Shown: positions 27,001 to 41,400, counted from the stretch's first letter. The stretch is DNA of 64,000 nucleotides from Litomosoides sigmodontis (GCA_963070105.1 OY718808.1:3759738-3823737); one strand, 5' to 3'. A program made the numbers and translations. Notes: a model not told the origin generated them from the letters alone.

Positions 27001-30000
27001 TGAAATGATCACCTGAACTTCGTCTTGCTTGTACTGAGGTGTGCTATTTCGCACAGCTACACATCGAAAGAGCACATCCTCAACGGTTGCAACAAATGTG
27101 AACAATTCGGCTGCATTTAACGATCCAAATTTTAGTAGCACCGTGCACTGTGCCGAATGTTCCAATGGTAAACCGTACTTTGTCACGTGACCTTCCACGA
27201 GCCGTGAAATTTGTCCTGAAGAATATTTAATTGCAATTTTAAAATTTTGATTGCAATTACGATTTCAGAATGATTGGAATGGTGGAAAAAAATTCATACA
27301 GAAACTTTTAAATTTAAAAATTCTTCACTAAAATACCTGGTCGTATACCAACTCTCTCCTTATACGAAACATATTGCAATTTTACTGTATGAATTTTGCC
27401 ATAAACATCGTATGCTTGCAATGTTGGATCCGAAAGGGAATGAGTAGCCTGAAATTATGAAATGATTTAAAACTAATTAGATTTGCACCGCTAAAAACAT
27501 TACAAACAATTTAGCACTTTCACCAAATATACTTTTTAAATTCAATGACAATAAATTAATTCAATTCAACTGATAGCATTCAACAATCAATTATTCTATT
27601 GATGAAGCACACAGTCAAAGTCAAAAATTTAATTATCAAGGTGAATAAATTCAACATTATGGTATTTTGAAATTATGGTATTTTTAAAATATGCAACGAG
27701 AATACTCCAAGCAAATAATAATTTAAAGCGAAAATTTCACATCCCGCATTTTCGGGAAAGTTTCCATGAAGGAATGGAACTTACAATGTACAGTTAAATC
27801 AAAATACGACAATAAAAGTTTCACAAATATATACCATTTAAAAAAAAACCAAAAACCTGTAATAAGATTTCCATGAATGGTTTCTGTTCACTTTTTGAAT
27901 TGAACATGAAAAGAGAATTGTCACGTAATCTCACGTAACACGGCTTCCAGTAACGATCACTCATAATTTTTTTCTTTATAGGATATCGGATCATCATTTC
28001 CCAACCGTCACCGGCAAATTTAAGTGGAAACTCGGTCAATGGCTCATTATCATCTTCATCATATAATGGACTTGGCGTACTGATAGCATCATCCTGAAAA
28101 GTCACCCAGCACTTTCCGCTTTATTTAATTTAAAAACAATTCATCACAGAGAATGATTAATTAATCATTCGATTAAATTTTGCATTATTGGTATCGTTGC
28201 TGTTTGCTAAGTGAATTTTAGTAGAAAAAAAAAAAGTTGAGATAAATGTTATCAATTAATGGTTGCTTGCATTAGATTAGTAAGTAAAAAGTGTAAAATG
28301 CAACGTGAGAACGAACATCCGCGCGAAATTCATCATCAAATCCAAGCGGACGTGAAGAAGTCTCATTGTCACCTTCTTGCGTGGTTGAGCTAACGTCACT
28401 CGTCTCGTCGTTTATCTTACTTGTAGGAGAGAAACTGGCGTCTGCTTTTGTTTTCTCTCCGGCAATTACTGCAGCAACTCGTGCCTTTGCTTCATTCATT
28501 AATTCATCCGCTGAACATACGTTGAACGGATCGTAGTCCTATAAATTAATTATCTCATTAAAATTTAAATTGCCATCACAATATGTCATCTAATGAAAGT
28601 ACCGCTAAACAGGTACCCTGTCAACTGAACTGTTGTTATCGCACTCAGCGATAGGATCGTCAAATGCGTCATCAGGTGAAACTGGAGCTACAGAAGCATT
28701 GATGAAGAAGCCTGATTCAGATGGGGGTAATTCAGCTGGTTGTGCGTCATTGAAACCAGTCCATGTTGACTTCCTTGGCTCTTCGCTGAAATATTGCAAT
28801 ATTTCAGTAAGAATTTACTTATCCAAAATTAGCATATAACTTTGGCTTAGTATGATCTTACACATATCATAACTTACACATTAGTTATACAAATTCCGTG
28901 CAAAATAAATGAATTAAAAATAAGTAACGAATGACTGGTTGTTTGTTGGACTTGAATAATTGAAATCAGTTATTAGTAGTTTAATTGATGGTGAATTTGT
29001 TGTACATTGCGTAAAGATACCTAAAAGGTGTCGTTTTATTAGGAATATTTGAAACATCAGCACTGTCGTCGGTTGATTTACCCTCCAGCATCGTACTGGA
29101 AAAATTAAAGTTAAATTCTGAATGATTAAAAAGTAAGCAATGAAAGGAACTTAATTAGCAAATTGTTTCTTTCAACAAGTGAATTAAACTCACTGCTTAA
29201 TTATCCCCTTTTAATAAACCATGCATCTATGAGTTTGAAAAATTAATTTAACCAAATGCTTAAGACATTTCAAAACCTTTCAGCGGAAAATTCCTTTGAT
29301 TCCTCCACAGGAGTTGATAGATCTTTCTGTTCCATTGGTGGCCTCCAATCCTGGAAGTACTGAGAAGTTTTTTGTTGTGTAACTTAATTTACTTCTTTTC
29401 AATTACAAAACCATTTTCTTTTATTTTAGATTAGCTCATAAGAAATGAAAAAACCAGCAAATAATTACCGCTCGGTAATTAACTTAAAATCTGCTAAAAC
29501 TAACAAACATCAATCTTTCACCGGCTTTCCAATTGAATTCATCAATGTCAGAATGCAAACGCAATCACTGATCTATGAGTTCAATTGCTGATAAGTTAGG
29601 AAGTTAGCTTAGGTAGGTGAAAATATGCAGCGCTAGGACATAAGTATTGCAATATTTCCACAAACTTAAACTTTGCACGAACGCTTTTTAAATTCTATGT
29701 AAAAGAGTACATTTTAATTTGCTGTCAACATTTTACTTTTTTTTTTCTTAAATTTTTCTCAGTAAATTAGCTTAAAACTGTGAAAGCAATGGCGGATAGA
29801 CGCTTGCAAAGCAATATATTATCATTCACAAAATAAATAAATAATAATACATTTAAATTTAACCTGTAAATCGATCCTTGTAGCAGCCATCTTCTTGGCA
29901 AGCTCCATAGCAGCTCGATCCATGTCATCTTCTTGCTCTAACGTTAATTCCGGTTCCGGCATCTTCTTCGATTTCCCGTGTTTCGCCTTCTTCTCATTCA

Positions 30001-33000
30001 CCGAAGGGATGAATGATTGCGCACGTGCTTGCTTATACGCCATTTCAGGTACGTATGCTTGAGAGCCGCTGGAAAATTTTCCCATCGATGCAAACGAACA
30101 ATTTACATACAACACACTTACTACAAATATCAAAAATTCACGTGTATTCTCCTTCTAGTTATCCGATCGAACATTGAAATGTAATTAAGTGAATTGCTTG
30201 TTATTTACAAAATTTCAACTTTTTTCGCTGATTTCAGTAAAACGTACGTACCCAATTTGTGCGAGGTAACTTTCATCTTTGATGTCTTTTGCAGCTGTCG
30301 TCTTCTCCAGCTCTTTCAGTCTCTCTTCAGTTGACTTCACTGCCATTGTTGCTTTATCCGTTAATTTTTTAAATTGCGCCCACGCATTTTCTTCTGCCTC
30401 TTCTGATTCCGCTAATTTAGACGTTGGTTGCTGGTGCAATGACGACGACTCGATGGATTGTTTCAAATTTGATGACAGCGATAGCATTGGAGGCCTTACT
30501 GGCGCTGACCGCTGAACGGATGGTGATGGTGGAGCGGGTCGTAAAGGTGCTAAAAGCAACTTAACTGGAACCTACTTGAAGTACCCTTGAATTACTGGCA
30601 AACTTTTAATGAAGTCAAACTTCAGTGAGCGTTTCAATTTTTGCAGAGTGGAATTTCATCAATAAAAAAATGCTTGCGTGCGTGAAATCTTTTCGAAATG
30701 CTATTTAAGACAACGTTTGAGTAATGAAAAATGCTAAAAGGAAAAATTAGAAAAACTTTGCTGTGTATTCATGGCGTAAATTATAATAGCTCATGCATTT
30801 CAATATCACTTACGTTTTCGCTTCACTTCTTCACTACTTTCTACGTCTCTTTCACTTTCCGTTGGCATTTCACTTAAAAAAAAATTCATAATTAATATTT
30901 GATTGTTATTTGCTAAGATAGAAAAAAAGCGCAAAAACATTTATGATTTGTGAAAAAATCGTAAATTTTCAAATAAACTGATCACTGGATAGAAATTGCA
31001 AGCTTTTCCAAACAAACTAATGAGCAATGAATAATTAGCAATGTTTGAATTTATCCAGCATTTTATTACTTAAGAAAACAACAATTTGCTTAAATACAGT
31101 TAAAATTGAATTTTATGTAGAAATTTGGCAAACTTTTGCTGATGTGTTTCCGATTGTGATAATTCTCTAGCCGGTTGCGGCATTTGTTCCGTAGCCATCA
31201 CACCTCCGACACCACTCTCTTGCGCTTCCCAGGAGAATGGATCTGGTCCCGAACTGAAAGTTCACAAAAATCCTCACGGAAGGATTGAGCAAAAACTGTT
31301 TGTTAAATTCATTTAATTACTACTGTAAATCATTGCACCAGCACACTGCACTTTATCATGCTGAATTTTTTTTTGTAAGAAGAAAAAAGTTGCCTAATTA
31401 CGGCTGGAAACAACGGTGTTGTGTACGGTAGAATCACCGCAGGTCGATAAGCATCATTAGCATAGGTGGACAAAACCGGATTTTCCGCAGCATACTGCTC
31501 GTTGTACTGAACATCGTAATCGTTGCTTCTTTCTTCAGGATTACCTAAACATTTCAAATACCTAAACATTTAAGAATACCTTCAGCAATACCTAAACACG
31601 TAAAGAATTCCTTAACATATTGATTTATTTAGACAAGGTTTTTTCAGGATTTCGAGGCTTGATACTTGAATTTTTGACAATTTATTTGTTGCGAAATTTG
31701 AATATTTCACACCTGTATAAAATTCCGTTTGATTCGAATAATTTTGGTCATTTGCTGATGGCATGTATGATGATGGTGATGTGTAAGCGTTGTAGTCATT
31801 ATATCCATATTCTTGTGACTGGTTATACTGTGAAGTACCGTAACCGTATAATTCCGCAGATTGCTGACCGTAATCCTTTTCTTGAGTGATTGTTGATTGC
31901 TGATCATAGCGCTGATACTCTGTTGCGTAATTCATTTGATCACAATTTTGATAATTTACAGGTGCCTCACTTTGCTGCTGTTGTGCATCACCTTGATACG
32001 GTGTACTACCGTAAACATAATTTATATTTTGCGTTTCATAGCTTTGAGCAGGTGGTTCATCGTACGAATACATGTATTGTTCGTATTCCATTGCTTGCTG
32101 ATAAGATGTATTGTCTAAAAAAAACGTCTAAAATCATTTTGCAGAATGGAATTTCATAAATAAAAAAAAAGTTTGCGTGCGTGAAATCTTCTCGAAATAA
32201 CTGCATAAAACGAAGTGAAAATTTGAGAATTTTTTTACATTCAGCAGATTAGCAATTTGCAACTCGTATTAGTTCTTAATTAATAATAAACTAGTAATGA
32301 AATTAGTAATTAGTAATGGTAATTAGTAAAGAAAATAAACAATCAATAAAGATGAAGTAGCATAAAATTGGTTCCTAAGTTAGTGTGTAATGCATTTAGT
32401 GTGAATTTATATTTCAGAATGTAATATTAATGTGCATTTTGAAATTAAATCAATTAGATGCTTGCATAGTGCGTTACCTGTTTGTCTAAAATCTATCGTT
32501 TCAGTCGCATCAGCAATGTACCTTTCCGCATTCACGTAAGATGAACTTGTATCGTTAATCACCGTTGATTGGGTTTCCAGAATGGTACGTGATTCCTCTC
32601 GTTCCATATTGCTAGCATTGCTCGTAGTACTTTTTTGCCTTTCCGTTACACCTTCTTCATTCGGCTCAAAATTTGCATATCGAGCTGAAAGTGGAAATTC
32701 ATCATTCACATGAATGAATTAGTTATGGTGAATGACATTGTCTCAAGAGAATAACTCATTTAGAAAACAGTACACAAGTTCTCCTTGCGTATAAGATGAT
32801 AAAATTAGAGCTATGAATTAAATTGAAACCTTTTGTTTCAACTGATCATAACAAAGTTGATGGAAAAGTGGTATTTGACGTGATCTCTCAATTAAAAACT
32901 CAAATATTTGCATAAATTCAGTTACGGTAATGTAAATTGAATATTCGCTCTGAACTTTTGAAGGTGAAAGAAAAGATGAAGTCGGAATTGAATGTAGCGG

Positions 33001-36000
33001 AAAAAAAACGTGAAATGATGCTTGCATAGAAGAGTGTTAATTAGCAACCGTACAACTAATATTACTGTAAAAAAATTACGGGATAGCCTTAAAAAATATA
33101 TCAAGAGAGTTAGATCGAGCTTGCACTTTTAATGCTCAGGTTGCTGGACACGAAAGGAAATGCTATGAATAAATCTACCGTATCACGCTCCCTATCGAAA
33201 TGCAAAGTATTTCATTCATGACAACACATATTTGATGTAAATCCAATTTTACTGATTACTTATTTTAATTACAGATTATTATACTTAAGTGTAAAATTTA
33301 AAAATTAACTCCGGTGAACTGTCCATAAATATAAATTAGGTTTCCCTACAACGTTTTTCCTATCAATCACTAAAAGTAAACTTTTGAACCAGAAAATGTA
33401 ACTTGTGATTTTGAACATTTTCTTCTACATTACTAAAAAAAAAACAAGTTAAAAATACCTGATATTGCCTGTGTTAGTGAGGTGCTTCCTGATTCATTCA
33501 TACCATACATATTACTGTGATGTGCAAAAGTCTGAAATAAAAAATATGAATTTTTTATTTCAGTAAAATTTTAAAGTGTGCCATTGAAGCCGATCATTTT
33601 TCATCGAATGAGAACTTCAGAGTATTACTGGAGTAAATGTGATAGAATAAATACGGTGAATTTTAACATTGCTCAAAAAGGCTCAGTATATAATTTCATT
33701 TTAAAGCAGTTTGAAATTCACATAGTTTCATCTCTTTCATCCCCTCATCCCATTGCTACTGAACAAATCGATTATCTGTCATACTCCATCATTATCTCAA
33801 TTTACTTGCTGAAATAACTCTCACCAAGTAAACGATCGAGTCTAGACTCTTTTTTTTCCTCAAACTCATAAATAAGACAATAAAACACTAACAATTACGA
33901 TGCTGGAAAAATACAAAAACCGAAAGACTACAAATTTAAAAAGAATGGAAAGGAGAAATAAGATTATAAAATAAGAAACTTTTTAAACCATTTGAATATT
34001 TCATTTTAGCATGAGATAGCTTAGGTAATTCATTTCATTACTGCTTTAATTGATTACGTCATTTCAATGAATCTATCAAAGAAAGTAGTGGGCAGCGAAA
34101 TGACCTGTCTGCCATTTGGAGCATCTCCGAAACATTCCATTACTTCTGGCGTCACCTTTTGTTCGTCCGAATTTGCTTGCGTAACAAATGACGTCATTTC
34201 ACTTGCCATCTCTCCTCTATCATCGCCGCTTGTCTTCAACAGTGAAAATCTCACGTGAGCAGTAAAGTTGGAAAAATACAAAGATATATAATATCTTACA
34301 CATAAATTTGCATAATATAATTCACAATCAAAATAATAAGTTCTCGAAAGCAATAATAATTCGTAATTAATCGCTACCAACAAAAGTATGATAAGTGAAA
34401 AAAAAATCCCAATTTCAACCATAAATTAATTAGACTATAATGAAAGTTTACAAGAAGTAAATTACGTGATTTTTAAATGCAATAGCATCATTGTAAATGC
34501 TTCACGATGTAAGCAAACAAATGAGTTGAATGATTTTTGAAATCGGAAGACAACGAAACAAGCACGTGATGACCTCAAACGTAGGGCACGCAAGCGAAGT
34601 TCAAATTAAGCACTTAGTGTGCCGACAATTACTTGCTATCTGAATAATTTCAAAAAACAAAACAAAACAAAACAATGTGCTAGGCAGAAGTTGAATGTAA
34701 CTATTATCATTTGTTTGAAAATAATGATAGGCATAAGGAAAAAAAATATTACATTGAGGAAAAAACCAATTACACTACTTTTTGAATTTAATAGTATAAA
34801 AATAAAATTTACAAAGTTGAGAAATTTTTTTTTACACAAAAATTTCATCATTCGTTCTCTGAAATCTCTGAGGAATATTAGACGTTAGGCATAGTTTCTT
34901 CAAAAAAAAAAAAAGAAAAAAAATAGAAAAAGTGACTGTTTTATCGATATTTTTCCGGAAGAAAGAAGAAGGGAAGAAGCCATGCACGATGTTTTTCTTT
35001 TTTTCAATTACGTATTTTTGTTTCAGAAAATTTCCATTTTCCAAATGCATACTTGGACAATCACTCAAAAAAATGCACCAATGAGATTGAAACTTTAAAA
35101 AGAAATTGAAATGTATAGTCAATGAATTGGAGAAATAAAAAGTTAACCATTAATGTCAATTAGTGTAGGAGGAACATTAATGAATATATGCGAGAAACGA
35201 AAAGCATTGAGTTAATTAATAAATGCTAACTCATTAGCAAATCAACTTTTCATCGAACAAGCAGAAAGTAATTCAGGCGACCTAATTAGGCAGAAAGTAA
35301 TTCAGGCAACCTAATTATTGAATGCTAAACTGTCAAACAATTTTTTTTCTTCTTCTTGGAATTATCCTCAATTTTAGCTTGCATACATTTGTAGTTTGGA
35401 GGAAAAAAGGAAATGAGAAATAGTATGACTAACTGCTGAAACATTCGATTTGCTTGTATCGCTTTGCTCGACGCACTTCAATACTTCCCTTTGTGCTGCA
35501 ACAAATACAATAATTAATTATCGAAATGAATTTAATTTATCCAATAATGCATTTTGACAATGTTCAAAAATGAACAATGGTTTGAATTAAGTTTGAATAA
35601 TTTCAACTTTCCTTTCAATTTCATTTATCAATACAGAGGAATCGCTGTCTCTGTGTGGAAAGCATTTAAACGTTTTGCAAATGGAATAAAATCATTTAAG
35701 GAAATTTAGCAAAGGATTGAGTTCAGCGAATAATTGATAGGTTCATTGATTGAAGTCAGAAATGGAAAAGAGTGAAGGTGAAGGACAATTACAGTGCGGT
35801 AGAAGTTGGGATGTCAGCGAACGAATGTTACTATTGAAATTTTGGAGTAAGAAAAAAAATACATGAACGAATATTGGAAATGTTCTTGAAGCGAAAATTA
35901 ATTTAACTAATTGAATAATTAATGAAATTTAACTTTGAAATGACGAATGTGAAGTTGGATAAATTCTCAAAAAAATATTTTTCACATTTTAATATCATTC

Positions 36001-36220
36001 ATACTTTTGTGAATTTTTTTAATTTTAACTTTTTTCCGATTAATAATTTCATCGAAAAAAAAAATTTTGTTTATAAAGCATCAATAATTTATTCAACCTA
36101 TCTATTTCATCTCTTGCTTGTCATCCTATCCTACTAGCACTTGGAAATAAGCAAATCGTTCAAATGCAAACGCAAAATGCTCGTAAAAATTTAAACAAGA
36201 AAAAAAAGAAAAATGAGAGG

Positions 36221-36256
<36 letters not shown>

Positions 36257-39200
36257 GAAGATGTGGAATAAATTCGTACAACAATTACAATTAGTACGCA
36301 GTATTTCAAGAATTTTAAATGTAGAATGATAGAGGAAGAGAGAGAAAGAGGGAGGAGAAAGGGGACAAATAACAAAGGCAGTAAAGTAATGTAGTATGTT
36401 AAATAAACATGTCCAATGAAAATATTCATACGCATGTTTTTCTCCTTTTCTTAATTCAAGAAGATGGCGTAAAATCAATGCATAAATGAGTTCTATCGAA
36501 AAATGACGAATTTAAAAGCCTTAGAGAGGGAGAGAGAGAGAGAGAGAGAGCGATAGAGAGGAGGGCTGAGAAGTATTCCTTCTAAAGCATATTCCGTTTA
36601 GCTTCAAAAAGCTTTTTATAAAATTTACAGCACACTGAAGTATTAAATCATGATAGAACACACACATGCATGCATGAACGGATGCAAAACCAGAGATATA
36701 CGAAATTTTAAAATTTCGTTGGAACAAAAAAAAGTCATCTAATCTATCAAAGAGCTTTGATCCCTTTACATATACGTATGCATATGGTAGCGGACTGCTA
36801 CCATACTTCTATTGATTCATCCTTTTGAAAAGGCTAACTACTACTATTAGTCTCTGACATCATCAATGGAAATGGAAATGGAAATGTTGTAAGAGATAGA
36901 AGGAGGAAGAGTTAGTTAGTTAGCTAGCTAGCTAGCTAGCTAGTTAGCTAGTTAACTAGTCGTAAGATGAAAGAGATGGAGTTGTTTTTTTTTACCTTTT
37001 TCTCCTTTCCTTCATCATTAACTAAAGGACATTTCTTCTTTTTTTTTTGTTTTTTTTTCTTCGAAAAAACTGATTTTTCCAATACAAGGAAAGATTAGCT
37101 GAAAGAGAATTTAGCAATGAGAGAAGTCGTGCTGTTTTATTGAATTTCACACGAAATATTATCTTTATTTTATCAAGCGTGTTACTACTACTACTACTGC
37201 TTAAATTAGTCAAAGTATTGTAATTTAAAAAGAAAAAAGCAAGAGGGAGAGAGAGAGAGAGGAAGAGATGAATGAGTAATTACTCGATAACCTATTATGA
37301 TTAGTAAAATAATTGAAGAATAAATAAACAAATGAATATGCTAAATGATGAAATGAATAAAGTGATCGATGTTCACTGTTTTTGTATGTAAATTATTTGA
37401 TAGGTTTTTTTTGACAAGGAAGTGAGTGAATTTTAAAATGCTAAAATGCACGATTTTAATACAATGAATGATTTGTTAAAAGAGAAAAAGTTGTGAAAGA
37501 TTAGAGTTAAACCATTATTTTTATGCAAATGTGATTAATAGAAAAGTAGTGAATAATTTTGGAATGATTGTGAAAGGAAAATTTAATGAAATAATTTTCT
37601 AAAATTGATGCAATCAAAAAGTGAAATTTTAATTTCTCTCAAAAGATAATTCGCTCGGAATGCTTCATACCATCATTATCCATGAAGTTTTCCCAATCGG
37701 TAGATGAGCGACGATGAATGACCGGTTTCGGTGGTGCAACATTCCGATATCGTGGATTCTCTTCCAGTATATCACCATCAGAATCATGTATTGGTGTAGC
37801 ACTACCAGACATCGATCTACGACCCTATCATTAAAATACCATTAAATATAAGCACACACACATGCACACCCACACACACACATGCACACAAATTTTTAAT
37901 TAAATCGTTCATAATAATTAATTCATTTGTAGAAATGAAATATTCAAGTGGGAGCTAACCTGAGATGGTATTTGTGTTGACATAATTTCATAAAAATCAA
38001 GCCACGACATGGACATTCGACGACGTCTTCCTGCTAAAATTATTTTATTATTATTTTATTTTAATATCTTTAAGTATTTTAATACTTTCGATTTCAAGTG
38101 AAACGATTTCATATCGTTCAAATTTACTTATCCTAAAATGATTCGGAATAATAGCAATCCTACGTCGGTGACAATGCAATTCTCACTTTTACTGAAACTA
38201 TCCTACTTCAACATACAACTGCTAATTCATAGTATTGTGGAAACATATTAAGTAATAATTTGTTTTTCATAGTTCTGACTAATTAATGAATTAATTACTC
38301 ACTGGCTGGGTTCTTTTGCACTAACGTCAATTTTTAAGGTAGCAAAAGAGAGTTGAAAATTTTTTAAAGTTTATTTATAACACACATACTTTGTGATACG
38401 TTATGATTGGGTATGCTAACGTGGATCTTCTGCTTTTTTGTTGCAACCGGCGACGGCTCATCATCAGCCTCAGCGGAACCTTCCACGTAATTCTCAATGG
38501 TACACCACGATGTTGGCGTGGTAGGTCGTGGTCGTTCCAGTATCGAAACTGAATACTCACGACGCAATGCTTTAAAAGCACGATCACGCTTTTTTTGCTG
38601 TTCCTGAAAAGAATGAATAACTGATTAAAACTAATTCTCTGTGAAATTTCAAACAAATGCTTTGAAATCCTCAACAATTAACTTTTACAACAAAAGTTTC
38701 AAACAATATGCATATCGAAAATTTAGCTCTTCTAATTGATACTGTTAAATTTCACATCTTTAATTTACAATTGACAGCGATATGTGACTTACTTACTCAA
38801 ACCTGAAAGCTTTCACTGATCGCATTACGCTCACTTAAGCTACCAACTAAAAGTAATGTCAAACTTTTTTTATATAAATTAGGGTGATTGGAAATCTTTT
38901 CAGGAGTTACATCTAATGATTGCTTCTCTTTAAAGCTATCAATTTCAACATCACTCTCGGAGCCTTCATCATTGTGATGCAACAGGCTAGCATGAAGTTC
39001 TTGCTCTTCATCAACGTGACCTGGACCAGGTACCATCATAGGATATTTCTGAGTGCCACTGACTAATTCTTGCAACGATAGCTTAGGCTTCCTCTGAAAA
39101 TGATACAATACTATTTCATCACAACTATCCCTTAGACAATCAAATGACAGGTATAATAGACCTAATCGAGTAACCTCAACAATTGTCTCAGAAGTTTCAC

Positions 39201-40300
39201 TTCTTCTCATCGCTTCTTCCGGATAGCACAAATCGATATTCAGTGCTGGTGGTAATTCCGGAGCAGGTGGGAAATCCGCATCAACCGATTCGGTAAATGA
39301 ACGAATTGCTGAGTCACGAAGCGTTATTGTTTCGCTATCTGTAAGAATTTTATTTCATTTCAGCTTACTTAAACCATTAACTTATCATAGCATAAGTTAA
39401 TATCAGTTGCATAGCCTATACCTTCAAATTATCAAGCAGCTAAAAATATCATTCATAAATCTGCTAGCACATTGACAGCTTCTCCAATTACTTGCAAACA
39501 TTACCACTCACTCCTACAAACTCCATTTTTACACTATTCCTTACAAACACAAAGAAAAGAAAAACTTGGAATAAAAAATTGAAATTGTAAAAGTTGTAAG
39601 AAAAAAAAAAAGTTTGATTGAAATTATAAAATTTCACTAAAAAAAAATGCCATATCACTTTTTCCTCAATTCCCTCCACTCCCTCAACTTATTTAGCTCT
39701 TCACTTTTCACTCAATGAAAAAAACGGAAGAATGAGAAAGAAAAAAAGGAAACGGAAGCTAAAATTATCAAAATAATTAGAAATTTGCATTTTCCATGCC
39801 AAACTCATCCTAACATACATTCGTTAAAAAAAAAAATCGATTTTCTTAGTTGAAAGACTTAGCAAAGAAGCTGCCGCAGTTTAGGCTATCGTTGATTTTA
39901 CTTTGCTTCACTCAACAACCTCACTTTTATTTATTCACTTAGAAGGTAAAACGCATGCATTACGTATGACGACGAAATTATTTCATCAAGTGATTTATGG
40001 CGGATAATCTTCTTTCACATCCATCAAAAAGTCTCTTACTAACGAATTTACTAATATTTGAAATGATTTAGAAATTTGAAAAAAAAAACGATTCAAATGA
40101 AGCAAATTTCAACTATTACTAATTAATTGGAACCTGTTATTTTTGCCTAAATGATTCACAAAAGGTAATATTTGATGGCAATAGCTGATTTTTTAACACT
40201 TACCGACATTTTCCCAATCATCGAAATTTTCATCACATCGAAATGCATTACGTCCAGCGTTTAAATTGAACTCAGTGCATTCGTTAAACTTCCGTGACAT
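24003..40300 (-). CDS. unc-41: UNC-41 / stonin, synaptic vesicle endocytosis adaptor
   Basis: A 31-exon minus-strand model of about 1674 aa. Exons: 40300-40204, 39338-39175, 39093-38803, 38603-38390, 38320-38303, 38030-37960, 37824-37671, 35495-35434, 34233-34105, 33531-33459, 32684-32478, 32114-31713, 31544-31427, 31253-31134, 30872-30814, 30549-30252, 30068-29864, 29359-29277, 29095-29021, 28785-28617, 28538-28317, 28093-27857, 27448-27337, 27215-27013, 26574-26425, 26284-26135, 25745-25662, 25560-25360, 25098-24748, 24559-24399, 24147-24003. The N-terminal half is low-complexity, including a Gln/Tyr-rich exon (32114-31713), and has DPF-type endocytic motifs (GPDPFSW, YDPFNV). The stonin homology region (about residues 1077-1190) and a mu-homology domain (about 1195-1620; RALVWRIPRLPEK, SVSVEQHEDSDRVEKFVRYV) form the C-terminal part. 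Stonins sort synaptotagmin during vesicle recycling. Exon 5, the exon 13-15 borders, and the choice of 3' end are the weaker parts; a different first exon is possible. Confidence 0.9.
24130..24266. repeat. Imperfect tandem duplication at the last unc-41 intron/exon border
   Basis: Segment 24130-24175 recurs with changes at 24221-24266, a period of about 90 bases. The first copy contains the acceptor and start of the last unc-41 exon; in the second, CTG has become CCG, so the AG acceptor on the minus strand is lost. Confidence 0.7.
35261..35318. repeat. 29-bp tandem duplication in an unc-41 intron
   Basis: A unit beginning GCAGAAAGTAATTCAGGC is present twice in tandem (35261-35289 and 35290-35318) with one base difference. 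It lies in the intron between unc-41 exons 8 and 9. Confidence 0.85.
36222..36253. repeat. (GA)n microsatellite
   Basis: Near-perfect GA run in the long unc-41 intron between exons 7 and 8. A second GA run lies at 36525-36550 and a third at about 37244-37262, all in the same intron. Confidence 0.9.
36783..36805. repeat. Short inverted repeat (9-bp arms)
   Basis: TATGGTAGC at 36783-36791 and its reverse complement GCTACCATA at 36797-36805, five bases apart, in the large unc-41 intron. Confidence 0.6.
36909..36960. repeat. (TAGC/TAGT)n tetranucleotide repeat
   Basis: Run of GTTAG and CTAGC units in the same large unc-41 intron. Tetranucleotide TAGC units are self-complementary, so the tract can fold on itself. 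Confidence 0.85.
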
Positions 40301-41278
40301 TTTAATGATTTTTTTCTTTTTCACATCCAAATTTCATTCTTTTTCCGTATTTTCGTTTCTTCTTATTATCCTATTTAAAATTTAAATCACGTATCTTACA
40401 TCAATTATATTTGCGCATACAATAGAGCACATGCATACATTGTTGGTGTGTTAACTAACTGAGAACAATGTGAATTTAAAGAAAAAGGAAATGGAAGGAA
40501 ATTAATATCTCTAAACGAAGAGAATAAGATAATTAATGGTTTAAAAATTAAAATAGAGAAGAAAATGAAAAGTGAAAGATTGCACGAAATGTTGCAGCAA
40601 ATAGCATTCAAGTACTGGACGTGTATTAGACCTGAATTGATCTCTTCAGGAAATCATTTTGAAGATTTTTAGAAGTAAAATATTATGCACACAATTTAAT
40701 TGCCATATTCATCGAATGAGGCAAAGCGAAGTGATCGTCGATGAAATATGAAAATGTTCAATCATTAAATTTATCTGTTAAATGAAAGAGATATTTTCTA
40801 CGAAATTGATAGCGTACGTATGACTGAGTAGTGTACATCGACAAGCTTTTATAGCTAATTTCAAATTTTCGATAGGCAATATATTTCGAATAATTTAAAT
40901 AGTTTTGAAATATCTCCTTTACATCATTATTTTGTTCTGCTCAAAAAAAAGCGGAAGGATCACTCACGAGGTTCATTTTAATTATATTCATAAAACAAAT
41001 ATTTTGTTGTTTTAATTATTTTAAAAAAAGAGGAAAAGAATAAAACAAATATTTAGGCAATATATGTTCATAAAACGTTGAAATAAATTCATAAAAATGA
41101 GGGACAAAAAAAGAGAAGACAATTTAATAAATTCAATTGTACTTTCCACATCGATTAGTTGGCAGCTTGAAAAATAAGATGCCTACGTAATTTGCATTTC
41201 TCTTTGGTTTTAATCGCTGCAAAAATCGATAACAAAATGAAAAGAATGGAATTTTGCTTAAATTCAGATATTTCACTA

Positions 41279-41400
41279 TTTATTACTACTATTATTATTT
41301 ATTATTATTGATTATTACTATTAATTATTATTGCTACTGTTATTGCTATTGTTATTGTTATTAATATTACTATTATTTATTATCTATTAGTAATAGTATT
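41279..41400. repeat. (TTA)n-type microsatellite
   Basis: Runs of ATT/TTA triplets with GCT and GTT interruptions in intergenic sequence. Confidence 0.85.

Noticed and set aside
36160..36478. Leu/Ser/Phe-rich ORFs
   Set aside because: Complement of GA microsatellites inside an unc-41 intron.
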